A stretch of DNA of 64,000 nucleotides, taken from Paraburkholderia sp. IMGN_8 (GTDB lineage: Bacteria; Pseudomonadota; Gammaproteobacteria; Burkholderiales; Burkholderiaceae). Positions 37,347 to 46,460 of the stretch are shown one piece after another. Below the pieces are notes generated by a model. The model was not told the origin of the DNA. It saw only the letters and a program-made list of their open reading frames with translations, and searched no databases. Numbering within the stretch: position 1 is the first letter of the stretch; each line of letters starts with the position of its first letter. The position numbers and the translations under genes were made by a program. The stretch covers positions 3,782,001 through 3,846,000 of the forward strand of contig NZ_CP150900.1 in NCBI RefSeq assembly GCF_038050405.1, given 5' to 3'.

Positions 37347-37501
37347 ACCCCGTTGTTACGGGGCCATTGAACTCGTATCGATCAAGCAACACAAAGCATG
37401 GTTCGGCTTGCGGTGTCGCCGATGCTTCCGTTTTGCTCACGGCAAGCTTCGAGTGACCTTGCAGCCGGACGCCCCCTTCCGGGACGTTAAAACGAACCTT
37501 T

Positions 37502-38179
37502 ATGAACACTACACAAGATCTGTCGATCGTTTCTCTCGTACTCAACGCGAGCCTGCTGGCGCAGGCAGTCATGGCGCTGTTGCTGTTGTTGTCGCTGTTG
37601 TCGTGGACTTTCATCTTCCGCAAGTGGTTTGCGATCCGCCGGGCGCGCGCGCAAACTGAACGTTTCGAACGCGATTTCTGGTCGGGCGGCGACCTTCAAG
37701 CCCTTTATCAAAGCGCCGCGAACAACCGCCACACGATCGGTGCGCTCGAACGGATTTTCGAGTCCGGCATGCGTGAATTCCTGAAAGGTAAAGAAAAGCG
37801 CCTGAACGATTCGGGCGCGATTCTCGATGGCGCACGCCGGGCAATGCGCGCCGCGTTCCAGCGCGAAATGGACGTGCTCGAAGCGAACCTTGCGTTTCTC
37901 GCGTCGGTCGGTTCCGTCAGCCCTTACATCGGCCTGTTCGGCACGGTGTGGGGGATCATGAATGCGTTCCGCGGCCTCGCCAACGTGCAGCAGGCCACGC
38001 TTGCGAACGTGGCACCGGGCATTGCCGAAGCGCTGACCGCCACCGCAATCGGCCTGTTCGCGGCAATTCCGGCCGTGGTCGCCTATAACCGTTACGCGCA
38101 CGATATCGACCGCCTGGCGATCCGCTTCGAGACCTTCATCGAAGAATTCTCGAACATTTTGCAGCGCCAGGCACAGTAA
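37502..38179 (+). CDS. tolQ: Tol-Pal proton channel subunit TolQ
   Basis: A 225-residue inner-membrane protein of the TolQ/ExbB/MotA family. Three hydrophobic segments: about 15-38, 133-155 (SVSPYIGLFGTVWGIMNAF) and 168-192 (GIAEALTATAIGLFAAIPAV), with the polar residues of the proton path in the last two. It makes the proton-driven motor with TolR that energises TolA during cell division. It is 155 bp from ybgC and 10 bp before tolR. Confidence 0.95.
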   Translation: MNTTQDLSIVSLVLNASLLAQAVMALLLLLSLLSWTFIFRKWFAIRRARAQTERFERDFWSGGDLQALYQSAANNRHTIGALERIFESGMREFLKGKEKRLNDSGAILDGARRAMRAAFQREMDVLEANLAFLASVGSVSPYIGLFGTVWGIMNAFRGLANVQQATLANVAPGIAEALTATAIGLFAAIPAVVAYNRYAHDIDRLAIRFETFIEEFSNILQRQAQ

Positions 38180-38189
38180 GGAGTCCACG

Positions 38190-38636
38190 ATGGCAGGCTC
38201 TCGCCCCTCCAGCATGCGCGGTGGCCGTTCGCGCCGCGCGATGGCCGACATCAATGTCGTGCCGTACATCGACGTGATGCTCGTGCTGCTCGTGATCTTC
38301 ATGGTGACCGCGCCGCTAGTCGCTCCGTCGATCGTCAATCTGCCGACCGTCGGCGGCGCCGCGCCGCAGCAGCAGACCCCGCCCGTGATCGTCAACATTC
38401 GCGCGGACGGCAATATGAGCGTCAAATACAAGGACGACGCTGGCGTACAACAGCAGGAAGACATGACGAAGGCCGATCTGAACGGCTTCATCACCGATCG
38501 CGCGCAGTCGCACCCTGACCAGCCGGTCGTGATCGCAGCCGACAAGACCGTGAAGTACGAAGTCGTGATGAACGTGATGTCCCAGTTGAAAGCTCGGGGC
38601 GTCAAGCGCGTTGGATTGCTCGTCAAATCACAATGA
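38190..38636 (+). CDS. tolR: Tol-Pal motor subunit TolR
   Basis: A 148-residue protein with one transmembrane helix near the N-terminus and the essential proton-carrying Asp28 in VVPYIDVMLVLLVIFM. The C-terminal domain is periplasmic (peptidoglycan binding in the family). It has a good AGGAG site 10 nt before the ATG and overlaps tolA by 4 bp (ATGA). Confidence 0.95.
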   Translation: MAGSRPSSMRGGRSRRAMADINVVPYIDVMLVLLVIFMVTAPLVAPSIVNLPTVGGAAPQQQTPPVIVNIRADGNMSVKYKDDAGVQQQEDMTKADLNGFITDRAQSHPDQPVVIAADKTVKYEVVMNVMSQLKARGVKRVGLLVKSQ

Positions 38637-39589
38637 TCCGCAAGAATTCCGAATACCCGCTCCAGCCACCGCGTGAAAGCGGCACCGGGCGAGCCTTTGT
38701 GTTCGCGCTGGTGATGCATGTGCTGCTCGGGTTCTTCCTGTACCACGGCATTCAATGGCAGAACAGTACGCCCGAAGGCGCGGAAGCCGAACTGTGGACC
38801 GAAGTGCCGGATTCGGCGATTCCGCGTCTGCCCCCGCCGCCGCCCGTTCCGGTGGCCCCTGCCCCGCCGCTGCCTGACGAAAAGGCCGACATCGCGCTGC
38901 AGGAGAAGAAACGCCAGCAACAGGAAGCCGCTCGCCAGGCGCAACTGGCAGAGCAGCAGCGTCAACAGAAGCTGCAGGCTCAGCAGGAAGCCGAGGCCAA
39001 GCGTCAGCAGCAGCTTGCTGAACAGGCGGCGCAACTTGCCGCGCAGAAAGCCGCGGCTGCCAAACAGAAGCAGCAACAGCAGCAATTGAAAGAACAGCAG
39101 CAAGAGCAGCAGAAGCAGGCTCAGGCTGACGCGCAGAAGAAAGCCGACGAGCAGAAAGCGGCGAAGGCCAAAGCACAAGCCGACGCTGCCGCGCAGGCGA
39201 AGAAGCTCGACGCGGAACGTCGCGCGCGACTTGCTCAGATGCAAGGCATGGCCGGCGGCGCAGGCTCGACCGGCAACGGACTCGCGAAGAGCGGCACGGG
39301 CAGCGGCTCGGGTGGCACGGCGACGTCGCCGGGTTATGCCGACAAGGTGCGCCGTGCGGTGCGTCCGAACATTTCATGGGGTGGCGAAACGGAAGGTCTG
39401 GAGACGGTCATCTCCGTGCGTTGCTCGCCGACGGGCACCTTGCTGAGCGCGACAATCTCGCACAGCAGCGGTAATCCTGCCTGGGACGACGCGGCGCTGC
39501 GGGCCGTCCAGCGTTCCGATCCGATGCCTCAGGACATCGACGGGAAGACGCCCGCCAGCTTCAAGATTACGTTGCGGCCGGCCGGTTAA
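38633..39589 (+). CDS. tolA: Tol-Pal system protein TolA
   Basis: A 318-residue TonB-like protein. One membrane anchor (about residues 21-41), a proline-rich hinge (LPPPPPVPVAPAPPLP, about 63-78), a long coiled-coil rich in Gln, Lys and Ala (about 85-205), a Gly/Ser linker, and a C-terminal TonB/TolA domain (about 230-318) with VISVRCSPTGTLLSATI. It spans the periplasm between TolQR and TolB-Pal. The Gln-rich coil is shorter than in E. coli TolA (421 residues), which is normal for beta-proteobacteria. Confidence 0.93.
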   Translation: MIRKNSEYPLQPPRESGTGRAFVFALVMHVLLGFFLYHGIQWQNSTPEGAEAELWTEVPDSAIPRLPPPPPVPVAPAPPLPDEKADIALQEKKRQQQEAARQAQLAEQQRQQKLQAQQEAEAKRQQQLAEQAAQLAAQKAAAAKQKQQQQQLKEQQQEQQKQAQADAQKKADEQKAAKAKAQADAAAQAKKLDAERRARLAQMQGMAGGAGSTGNGLAKSGTGSGSGGTATSPGYADKVRRAVRPNISWGGETEGLETVISVRCSPTGTLLSATISHSSGNPAWDDAALRAVQRSDPMPQDIDGKTPASFKITLRPAG

Positions 39590-39738
39590 TACCGGGGCGG
39601 CGCGCAACCTGAAGGCTAGTTGACAGCAGACGCAGCGCCCCGCCAGGCGTGGCGCGGCCGGGAACGAATTGGTTGTTTTCGGGTCTGTCTGCTGTCGTGA
39701 AGTGTTAGTAAAACCGTTTTTTGGGGAATCCATACAGC

Positions 39739-41031
39739 ATGAGTTTGATGACCAAGCTAGGCCTGCGGACACTTGTAGCGTCGTGCCTGATCGCCGTGGG
39801 CGGCGCCGCCCACGCACAACTCAACGTCCTCGTGACAGGCGTCGGGTCCACCCAGTTTCCGATCGCAACGGCGAATTTCGCCAATGAAGCGAACTCGCCG
39901 CAGCAGGTCAGCACGATCGTGCGTCAGGATCTGCAGCGCAGCGGCAAATTCACGAACATCGACGCGGGCGGCACGCCGGTTTCCGAAACGGATTCCGTCG
40001 ATCTCGGCAGTTGGAAGGCCAAGGGTGCCAATGCGTTCGTGTCGGGCAGCGTGAACCGCCTGCCGAACGGCCAGTACGAAGTGCGCTTCAAGCTGTACGA
40101 CACCGTCAAGGGCGAAAGCCTCGGCGGCCTCGTGCTGGTGAGCCCGGAAAGCGGGCTGCGCATGAGCGCGCACAAGGTCGCGGACTACATCTACGCGAAG
40201 CTGATGGGTGGCCGCGGCGCGTTTGCCACACGCCTGTCGTACGTCATCAAGACGGGTGGCCGCTATCAGTTGCAGATTTCCGATTCGGACGGCCAGGACG
40301 CGCATATCGCGCTGTCGAGCCCCGAGCCGATCATCTCGCCGGCGTGGTCGCCTGACGGCACCAAGGTCGCGTATGTTTCATTCGAAAAAAAGAAGCCGAT
40401 TGTTTATATCCACGATCTGCCTACGGGCCGTCGTGTGGTCGTCTCGGACCAGAAGGGCAATAACAGTGCGCCGGCATGGTCGCCGGATGGACGCACGCTG
40501 GCCGTTGCGCTTTCGCGCACCGGCAACACGCAGATTTTCGCCGTCAATGCGGACGGCAGCGGCCTGCGGCGCCTGACGCAAGGCAGCTCGATCGACACTG
40601 AACCGTGTTTCTCTCCTGACGGCCAGTCAATCTATTTCACCAGCGACCGTGGCGGCGCGCCGCAAATCTACAAGATGTCGGCCCAAGGCGAAAACGCCGG
40701 CGCCGCGCAGCGCGTAACCTTTACGGGCAGCTACAACACCAGCCCGCGCGTGAGCCCGGACGGCAAGCAGCTCGCCTATATTTCGCGCGTCGGCGGCGGG
40801 TTCAAGCTGTACATCCAGGACCTGCAGGGCAACACGGCCACGGGTCTGACCGATACAACACATGACGAATCGCCGAGCTTCGCGGCGAACGGTCAGTACA
40901 TTCTTTACGCCACACAGGTGAACGGCCGTGGCGTCTTGGCCGCTGTATCGACCGATGGTCGCACTCGGCAGGTCCTGTCCGTTCAGGGCGGCAGCGTACG
41001 GGAGCCGTCCTGGGGCCCGTTTATGCAATAA
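39739..41031 (+). CDS. tolB: Tol-Pal system beta-propeller protein TolB
   Basis: A 430-residue periplasmic protein. The signal peptide ([20 protein letters not shown], cleaved after AHA near residue 27) leads into an N-terminal D domain and a six-bladed propeller of repeated SPDG units: [55 protein letters not shown]. The ATG at 39739 is followed by another at 39748; a TTG at 39721 is an unneeded extension. It links TolA with Pal. It follows tolA by 149 bp, and pal follows 32 bp later. Confidence 0.95.
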   Translation: MSLMTKLGLRTLVASCLIAVGGAAHAQLNVLVTGVGSTQFPIATANFANEANSPQQVSTIVRQDLQRSGKFTNIDAGGTPVSETDSVDLGSWKAKGANAFVSGSVNRLPNGQYEVRFKLYDTVKGESLGGLVLVSPESGLRMSAHKVADYIYAKLMGGRGAFATRLSYVIKTGGRYQLQISDSDGQDAHIALSSPEPIISPAWSPDGTKVAYVSFEKKKPIVYIHDLPTGRRVVVSDQKGNNSAPAWSPDGRTLAVALSRTGNTQIFAVNADGSGLRRLTQGSSIDTEPCFSPDGQSIYFTSDRGGAPQIYKMSAQGENAGAAQRVTFTGSYNTSPRVSPDGKQLAYISRVGGGFKLYIQDLQGNTATGLTDTTHDESPSFAANGQYILYATQVNGRGVLAAVSTDGRTRQVLSVQGGSVREPSWGPFMQ

Positions 41032-41063
41032 CGTTTATGCAACACACACAAGGAGAGCAACAA

Positions 41064-41573
41064 ATGATGTCTAAACTTCGTTTCGCATTTGCCGTATTGA
41101 TGGTCGGTGCGCTGGCCGCATGTCACTCGGGCGTCAAGCTCGACGAAAATGCCAACAAGGGTGGTGCGGTCTCGACGCAACCGAACCCGACCGATGTCGC
41201 ACAGGTCAACGTCGATCCGCTGAACGATCCGAACAGCCCGCTCGCCAAGCGCAGCATTTACTTCGACTTCGACAGCTACTCGGTCAAGGACGACTACCAA
41301 TCGCTGCTGCAACAACACTCGCAATACCTGAAGAGCCATCCGCAACGCCACATCCTGATCCAGGGCAACACCGACGAACGCGGCACCAGCGAGTACAACC
41401 TCGCACTCGGCCAGAAGCGCGCTGAAGCTGTGCGCCGTTCGCTGTCGCTGATGGGTGTGACGGACTCGGAAATGGAAGCCGTGAGCCTCGGCAAAGAAAA
41501 GCCGCAAGCAACCGGTCATGACGAATCGTCGTGGGCACAAAACCGCCGCGCCGACCTCGTGTACCAACAGTAA
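41064..41573 (+). CDS. pal: Peptidoglycan-associated lipoprotein Pal
   Basis: A 169-residue outer-membrane lipoprotein. The lipobox is LAAC with Cys20 (GALAACHSG). The OmpA C-like domain (about residues 55-169) includes IYFDFDSYSV and the peptidoglycan-binding loop QGNTDERGTSEYNLALGQKR. ATG 41064 has AGGAGAG 9 nt upstream; a longer frame to 41037 is not needed. Pal ties the outer membrane to the wall and binds TolB. Confidence 0.96.
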   Translation: MMSKLRFAFAVLMVGALAACHSGVKLDENANKGGAVSTQPNPTDVAQVNVDPLNDPNSPLAKRSIYFDFDSYSVKDDYQSLLQQHSQYLKSHPQRHILIQGNTDERGTSEYNLALGQKRAEAVRRSLSLMGVTDSEMEAVSLGKEKPQATGHDESSWAQNRRADLVYQQ

Positions 41574-41583
41574 GTAACGGGTG

Positions 41584-42342
41584 ATGAGCCGAATGACGCA
41601 TCGTTTCTCCTGGCTGCGGTTTGCCGCAGCGGCCTGCGTCGCGGGCACGGCCTTCGCGGCCGTGCCCGCTCACGCGGGTATCTTCGACGACGATCAGGCC
41701 CGTCAGGCCATTCTCGATCTGCGTTCGAAGACCGATAGCCTGTCGAGCCAGCTGTCGGCCGCGCAGCGCACGATCCTCGATCAGACCAACCGCCTCGACC
41801 AGATGAATCAGCAAGTCGCGACGCTGCGTGGACAGAACGAGGATATGGCCAACCAGCTCGCCGCGCTGCAGAAGCAGCAGAAGGACTACTACACCGACCT
41901 GGACACGCGTCTGAAGAAATTCGAGCCGCAGCAACAGACGGTGGAGGGCGTCCAGGGCGAGGTGCAGCCGGGCGAAACGGAATCGTTCAATGCGGCCTCA
42001 CAACAGTTTCGCAGCGGCGACTTCAAGAATGCGGCAGCGTCGTTTCGCAGCTTCATCTCCAAGTTCCCGAACAGCCCCTACCAGCCGACCGCGCAGTACT
42101 GGCTCGGCAACGCGCTGTACGCACTGCGCGACTACAAGGGCTCGACGGCAACGTGGCAAGGCGTCGTAAAGAATTACCCGCAGCATCCGCGTGCGCCGGA
42201 AGCGCTGCTCGCGATTGCGAACAATCAGCTTGAGCAGGGTCAGAAGGCTGCGGCCAAGAAGACGCTGGAGCAGATCGTCGCGCAATACGGCGGTTCGGAC
42301 GTCGCGCAAACGGCACAAAGCAAGCTGTCGCAGATCAAGTAG
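41584..42342 (+). CDS. cpoB: Cell division coordinator CpoB (YbgF)
   Basis: A 252-residue periplasmic protein. The signal peptide is cleaved after AHA (near residue 31). Then follow a trimerisation coiled-coil (about 40-95, LSSQLSAAQRTILDQTNRLD) and a C-terminal TPR domain (about 130-250) with SPYQPTAQYWLGNALYALRD and HPRAPEALLAIANNQLEQGQ. It is 10 bp after pal. Alternative starts lie at 41581 (GTG) and 41593 (ATG). CpoB couples peptidoglycan synthesis with Tol-driven constriction. Confidence 0.93.
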   Translation: MSRMTHRFSWLRFAAAACVAGTAFAAVPAHAGIFDDDQARQAILDLRSKTDSLSSQLSAAQRTILDQTNRLDQMNQQVATLRGQNEDMANQLAALQKQQKDYYTDLDTRLKKFEPQQQTVEGVQGEVQPGETESFNAASQQFRSGDFKNAAASFRSFISKFPNSPYQPTAQYWLGNALYALRDYKGSTATWQGVVKNYPQHPRAPEALLAIANNQLEQGQKAAAKKTLEQIVAQYGGSDVAQTAQSKLSQIK

Positions 42343-42414
42343 TTGTTTGGCGTTCAGCAGTTAGCGGTAAACGCGCAGTGTCCGCGGTCAAAAGCCACGC
42401 GCGCCTCTCGCCGG

Positions 42415-42445
42415 AAAGCCCGGGGTAGTCATACCTCGGGCTTTT
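42415..42445 (+). terminator. Intrinsic terminator after cpoB
   Basis: AAAGCCCGGGG, an 8-nt loop, CCTCGGGCTTTT. It ends the tol-pal operon before the tRNA promoter. Confidence 0.85.
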
Positions 42446-42485
42446 CATTATCCGCAGTGCCGCGCGCCGAAATGGCCGTGATGGG

Positions 42486-42515
42486 TTGACAGCCCTCAGG
42501 GGCTATCGCTATAAT
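42486..42515 (+). promoter_or_regulatory. Strong sigma70 promoter of tRNA-Lys
   Basis: Perfect TTGACA (42486-42491) and perfect TATAAT (42510-42515) with an 18-bp spacer. The tRNA begins 14 nt after the -10 box. Confidence 0.9.
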
Positions 42516-42529
42516 TTCGCTTCTCTTTT

Positions 42530-42605
42530 GGGTCGTTAGCTCAGCTGGTAGAGCAGCGGACTTTTAATCCGTTGGTCACAGGTTCGAATCCCGTACGGCC
42601 TACCA
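42530..42605 (+). tRNA. tRNA-Lys (anticodon TTT), CCA encoded
   Basis: A 76-nt cloverleaf: acceptor GGGTCGT pairs with ACGGCCT using two G-T wobbles. D-arm GCTCAGCTGGTAGAGC, anticodon stem GCGGA with loop CTTTTAA, T-arm with GGTTCGAATCC, then A and CCA. It matches the usual bacterial tRNA-Lys pattern. Confidence 0.97.
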
Positions 42606-42613
42606 AAAGATTC

Positions 42614-42655
42614 AAGGGCTTACACGCGTTTGCGTCGTAAGCCCTTTTCTTTTTG
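42614..42655 (+). terminator. Intrinsic terminator after tRNA-Lys
   Basis: AAGGGCTTAC and GTAAGCCCTT enclose a 13-nt loop, followed by TTTTCTTTTT. It ends the single-tRNA transcript. Confidence 0.88.
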
Positions 42656-42830
42656 CGGCGCACTTCCCCCTCCCCCCACGCATTCGCCGCAATAGTTCGC
42701 AACCCCACAGACTGCCCGCATCGCCGGCACGCATGATCTTTACACGGCGCCAATAGAGCGCCCGAAAAAGACCACGAGACCGGGCAGCAAAGCAAAATGA
42801 CCACGCCGCCCACACGCCCAGGGGGCGCCC

Positions 42831-43490
42831 ATGAAAACTACAAAGTTAATCTGGGTAGTAGGTTTGGCGATATCGATCGAAACCGTGTCCGCTCAGGAGA
42901 TATTCCTTCAGGGCGGCACGCAAGGGGTCGGGATCGGCGCGGCGCTGAACGTCACTTCATGGTTCGGATTGCACGCCGACTTCAACGCGATCAATTTCTC
43001 GCACAACTTTACGGTGGGTGGGAATCGTTATGAGGATGGCGTGCGCCTTCGCCAGGGAGGTGTCTACGGCGACCTGTTTCCGTGGTCGAACTGCGGCTTG
43101 CGCGTCACCGCCGGCCTCCGTTTCACCGACGACGAGGTCAGCGGCAACTCCGTCCCCACAAACGGCACCTACACGTTCAAGGGCAAAATAACGCCGGCGT
43201 TTCCCGGCGAATATGCGACGGCCACCGTCAAATACCCGACCGTCATGCCATACCTGGGCATCGGTTACGGCTTCCAACCCGCAGCGAAAGGATTTGGTCT
43301 GATTGCCGAACTCGGTGTCGCTTACGGCATACCCCACGTTTCCTACACGCTGTCGCCGGCCCTCGCTCAGGTGGCCGGTCCGGCGAAGAGCCAGGACATC
43401 GTCGCGACAGGGCTGCAGCAACTGAGGGACAAAGCTTCGCCCTACCGCTGGTATCCGACGCTGCAAGTCGGTGTTTCGTACCACTTCTGA
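42831..43490 (+). CDS. Predicted outer-membrane beta-barrel protein
   Basis: A 219-residue secreted protein. A signal peptide MKTTKLIWVVGLAISIETVSA is processed before QEIFLQGG. The mature part has alternating strands with Gly and aromatic residues: GIGAALNVTSWFGLHADF, PTVMPYLGIGYGFQP, FGLIAELGVAYGIPHVSY and a terminal YPTLQVGVSYHF with a final phenylalanine, the outer-membrane assembly signal. It resembles 8-strand OmpW/OmpA-like barrels without a firm family. It follows the tRNA-Lys terminator and stands alone. Confidence 0.78.
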   Translation: MKTTKLIWVVGLAISIETVSAQEIFLQGGTQGVGIGAALNVTSWFGLHADFNAINFSHNFTVGGNRYEDGVRLRQGGVYGDLFPWSNCGLRVTAGLRFTDDEVSGNSVPTNGTYTFKGKITPAFPGEYATATVKYPTVMPYLGIGYGFQPAAKGFGLIAELGVAYGIPHVSYTLSPALAQVAGPAKSQDIVATGLQQLRDKASPYRWYPTLQVGVSYHF

Positions 43491-43825
43491 TTGCACGCCA
43501 GAACCCGTCCGGAACACATCGGTTTGCGTCGACCCGGCGCGCGGGATAAGTCCGCTGCCGCGAAGCACCTCTCAAGCAGGCATCGTCGTTTCGACCTTAT
43601 GCGACATATTCCTACAGTCTGATTCAAACACACGCATGCTGACGGGAGCGTCGTCCGACAGCGTACCGGTTCATCAAAGGACAATACAACGGACTCCGAA
43701 CGTTGATATTTATTGAGACGTAAAGACGTGCGATGATCGCCGCCGGTTCTGCGAAACACGCCGCAACGCTGTGTGAGCAGCCGCTTTGGCAACACCGCAG
43801 ATTCCTGCGCCTTCACTCCGTCAAC
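43491..43825. other. Intergenic region without recognisable gene
   Basis: 335 bp. I see no gene, tRNA or strong hairpin. A more AT-rich patch near 43700-43725 may be the promoter of the next gene. Confidence 0.35.
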
Positions 43826-44194
43826 ATGACCAATTTTCTGTTCGATCTCGTCTCGAACCTGGTTTTTCTAGCGATCGTGCTGGTCGCGTGTCGTCTGTGC
43901 AACCGGCTCGTTCCCAACGCCACGCTCAATGGTGCGTATGTTTTCGTCGCACTGACGTCGACCGCCTTGCTGCTCGATGCGGCGCTCACCTTTCTGGTGT
44001 TCGCCGATGTGCAAAACCGCTACGGCAAGTTCAGTACATCGTCCGCATTCTTCGAGCGTGCCGGCGCGGATGCGCTTGCAGCCATTGCCGCACTGGCGTG
44101 GGAGTATGTAGCTCGCCGCACGCGCCCCGCCAAAGCCGGCGGCACCTTGACCATCCACACCTCCCCATATTCCGAATCGCATCTGCCGATGTAA
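43826..44194 (+). CDS. Small hypothetical membrane protein
   Basis: A 122-residue protein. Two or three hydrophobic segments: residues 5-25 (FDLVSNLVFLAIVLVACRL), 36-56 (YVFVALTSTALLLDAALTF) and a weaker one near 80-95 (ADALAAIAALAWEYVA). The C-terminal tail is polar. The start is uncertain: I chose ATG 43826 because it opens directly into the first helix; an ATG at 43733 would add a basic leader. No family recognised. It is between the barrel protein and mscS-like gene, all on the plus strand. Confidence 0.55.
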   Translation: MTNFLFDLVSNLVFLAIVLVACRLCNRLVPNATLNGAYVFVALTSTALLLDAALTFLVFADVQNRYGKFSTSSAFFERAGADALAAIAALAWEYVARRTRPAKAGGTLTIHTSPYSESHLPM

Positions 44195-44553
44195 CCCAAC
44201 GCGCCGCCGTCAGCACCGTAAGTCGCCGGCTACAAAGCCGCGGCAAGAAGGTGCGCTGAGGCAAGGCAAAGGGAAACCCGAGCACCATAGCTGCAAGCAT
44301 GGCAACCAGCCCTACAAGTGTCAGGGCACGGCCGGCTCAATCCGTTCGAAGTGAAGCTGCCGAGCAGTCCGTTTTCTCCAGCCAGGCAATCCGCATAACA
44401 GACAGGAACGGTCCTTGCGCATGCGAGAGCCGTCGCCTATAACTTCCGGAGACCGCGTGTTGCTGTTTACGTACGCCCGTTGCCGGGCATTTGCCTCTGT
44501 ATTGCGCCACCTCCGTTCAATCAGTCGAAGGCAATTTAACAAACGAGGACATC
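44195..44553. other. Intergenic region upstream of the MscS-like gene
   Basis: 359 bp without a convincing gene. The GAGG at about 44545-44548 decides the TTG start of the next gene; no other structure is evident. Confidence 0.35.
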
Positions 44554-45372
44554 TTGGATCTCGAAACCGTACGCGTGTTCATCATGACCCGGTGCATCGA
44601 CCTCGGCACCAAGGTCGTCGGCGCGATCGCCTTGTGGATCGTCGGCCGCTGGATCATTGGCCTGATCACCGGCATGCTCCGCAAGCTGCTGGCGCGCAAT
44701 GGCCGCGTCGATCCCACGCTGGCTCATTACCTCGGCTCGATTCTCGGCGCCCTGCTCAACCTGCTGCTGATCCTTGCGATTCTGCAGGTGTTCGGCGTCC
44801 AGACCACCTCGTTCGCCGCGTTGCTCGCCGGTCTCGGCCTCGCGATCGGTACCGCGTGGGGCGGCTTGCTCGCGCACTTCGCAGCGGGCATCTTCATGCA
44901 GCTGCTAAGGCCGTTCAAGGTCGGCGACTTCGTCATGGCGGGCGGAGTAACCGGCACAGTCTCGGAACTCGGCCTGTTCGGCACGACCATCGTGACACCC
45001 GACAACGTGACGACCATCGTCGGCAACAACAAGATCTTCTCCGACACGATCTCGAACTACAGCGCGCTGCCGGTGCGGCGCGTCGAGTTGACCGCGAAGA
45101 TCGCCAACGGCGTCGATCCAACGGACGCGATGAGCCGGCTGAAGGCAGCCGTGACGAAGATTCCGAACGTTGCCGAGAGCCCCGCGCCGGACATCGAGGT
45201 GCTGAGCTTCACGCCGGAAGGACCGTTGTTGTGCGTGCGGCCCTACACGAACAACAGCACTTACTGGCAGGTCTATTTCGACACCAATCGCGCGATCATT
45301 CAGACCTTCAAGGATGCCGGCTATCCGACACCGGAAACCCCGCTTGCGCCGCGCGCAGTGACCTCCCAGTGA
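44554..45372 (+). CDS. Small-conductance mechanosensitive channel, MscS family
   Basis: A 272-residue MscS-like protein of minimal length (E. coli MscS has 286). Three transmembrane helices (about 10-38, 55-75, 85-115). The pore helix is FAALLAGLGLAIGTAWGGLL, with the Ala/Gly pattern of TM3, and is followed by the beta-domain hallmark LRPFKVGDFVMAGGVTGTV and VTPDNVTTIVGNNKI. I chose a TTG start at 44554 with GAGG six nt upstream; an ATG at 44584 would cut into the first helix, and a longer frame to 44491 lacks a site. Protects against osmotic downshock. Confidence 0.9.
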   Translation: MDLETVRVFIMTRCIDLGTKVVGAIALWIVGRWIIGLITGMLRKLLARNGRVDPTLAHYLGSILGALLNLLLILAILQVFGVQTTSFAALLAGLGLAIGTAWGGLLAHFAAGIFMQLLRPFKVGDFVMAGGVTGTVSELGLFGTTIVTPDNVTTIVGNNKIFSDTISNYSALPVRRVELTAKIANGVDPTDAMSRLKAAVTKIPNVAESPAPDIEVLSFTPEGPLLCVRPYTNNSTYWQVYFDTNRAIIQTFKDAGYPTPETPLAPRAVTSQ

Positions 45373-45416
45373 CCTGAAAGATTGCCTGAGCGAAAGGGTT
45401 TCTCTGCAATGAAATG

Positions 45417-45450
45417 AAAACGGCGTCGCGAGATTCGCGACGCCGTTTGT
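45417..45450. terminator. Bidirectional terminator between mscS-like and dedA-like genes
   Basis: AAAACGGCGTCGCGA and TCGCGACGCCGTTT pair around a short loop, with an A-run on one side and T-run on the other. Positioned between convergent genes. Confidence 0.88.
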
Positions 45451-45478
45451 TCGTCTGGGCCACACGCTATCGGAAGTG

Positions 45479-46150
45479 TCAGCGGCTGTCCGTCTTGGCC
45501 GCGTTCTTGCGCGTCACCTTCCACAGCGCGCCGAGCAGAACCGGCACCACCGCCGCGCCGATACCCACCAGCACGATCACATTCAGGTACTGACGAATGA
45601 ACGGAATGTTGCCGAAGAAGTAGCCGAGCAACACCAGCAACAACACCCACAACAGTGCACCAACGATGTTGAAAAGCTGAAACCGGCTCACCGTCATCTG
45701 TGAGGCGCCGGCAACAAACGGTGCGAAGGTCCGCACTACCGGGATGAAACGCGCCAGCACGATGGTCTTGCCGCCGTGCCTCTCGTAGAAATCATGAGTC
45801 TTTTGCAGCGCGGTGCGGTCGAGGAAGCGCTCCAGAAAAGGTATGTGCGAATTGAACACCCGTGGTCCGATGGCCCGCCCGATCATGTAATTGACCGTAT
45901 TGCCCGAGACCGCCGCCACGAGCAGCAGCACGATCAGCAACCCGATATTCATTCCGCCGGTCGCGCAAAAAGCGCCGCCGATGAACAGCAGCGAATCACC
46001 CGGCAGAAACGGCAATACGACAAGCCCGGTTTCGCAAAACACGATCAGAAACAGCACCGCGTAGACCCAGGCACCGTACTCGTGGATGAAGACTCCCAGA
46101 AACTTGTCGATGTGCAAGACAAGGTTTGCGAACTGCAGCAGCGTGTCCAA
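45479..46150 (-). CDS. DedA-family membrane protein
   Basis: A 223-residue inner-membrane protein of the DedA/SNARE-associated (VTT) family. Motifs are FCETGLVVLPFLPGDSLLF (residues near 40-58), a Gly-rich helix, and the conserved FIPVVRTFAPFVAGASQM. The TTG at 46150 has AAAGGA upstream and opens at the usual N-terminus; the frame extending to 46234 looks like an artefact. DedA proteins are thought to move lipid carriers such as undecaprenyl phosphate. Single gene. Confidence 0.9.
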   Translation of the reverse strand: MDTLLQFANLVLHIDKFLGVFIHEYGAWVYAVLFLIVFCETGLVVLPFLPGDSLLFIGGAFCATGGMNIGLLIVLLLVAAVSGNTVNYMIGRAIGPRVFNSHIPFLERFLDRTALQKTHDFYERHGGKTIVLARFIPVVRTFAPFVAGASQMTVSRFQLFNIVGALLWVLLLVLLGYFFGNIPFIRQYLNVIVLVGIGAAVVPVLLGALWKVTRKNAAKTDSR

Positions 46151-46448
46151 AAAGCGTCCTTTATAGAGCGAATGTGTGCGAGAGGCGAGAACGGCCGTGT
46201 TAGCGGGCCCGCGAGCGATGCGCGGCGAGCGCAAGCTTACCGCCGGAAATTGACCGCGTCATGATACCGAAAGTGCCCGGAAGCGCTTAAAAATCTGCGG
46301 TGGGTAGGCAACTTCGATTCCGTGCGGCGGGTTGTACGCCACGCTCTCCCATCCATGACCGTCTTGCTGCCGGGCCGTGTCGCTCGGGTCGCCGAACTAC
46401 TGAGTCCAGGGTATTCGGCCCGCGTCCGGTCCCTACGCGCCGAATCGC

Positions 46449-46454
46449 TATAAT
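46449..46454 (+). promoter_or_regulatory. TATAAT box six nt before the mutL start
   Basis: A perfect -10 element ends at 46454 and the mutL ATG is at 46461. Transcription from it would begin at or next to the start codon, giving a leaderless message. A 16-nt context ATCGCTATAATTTCGC is identical to the tRNA-Lys promoter (42506-42521). No good -35 is seen. Confidence 0.5.
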
Positions 46455-46460
46455 TTCGCC

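Noticed and set aside
42530..42605. tRNA-Lys as an attachment site of an integrated island
   Set aside because: No integrase gene and no repeated tRNA 3' end were found within the window.
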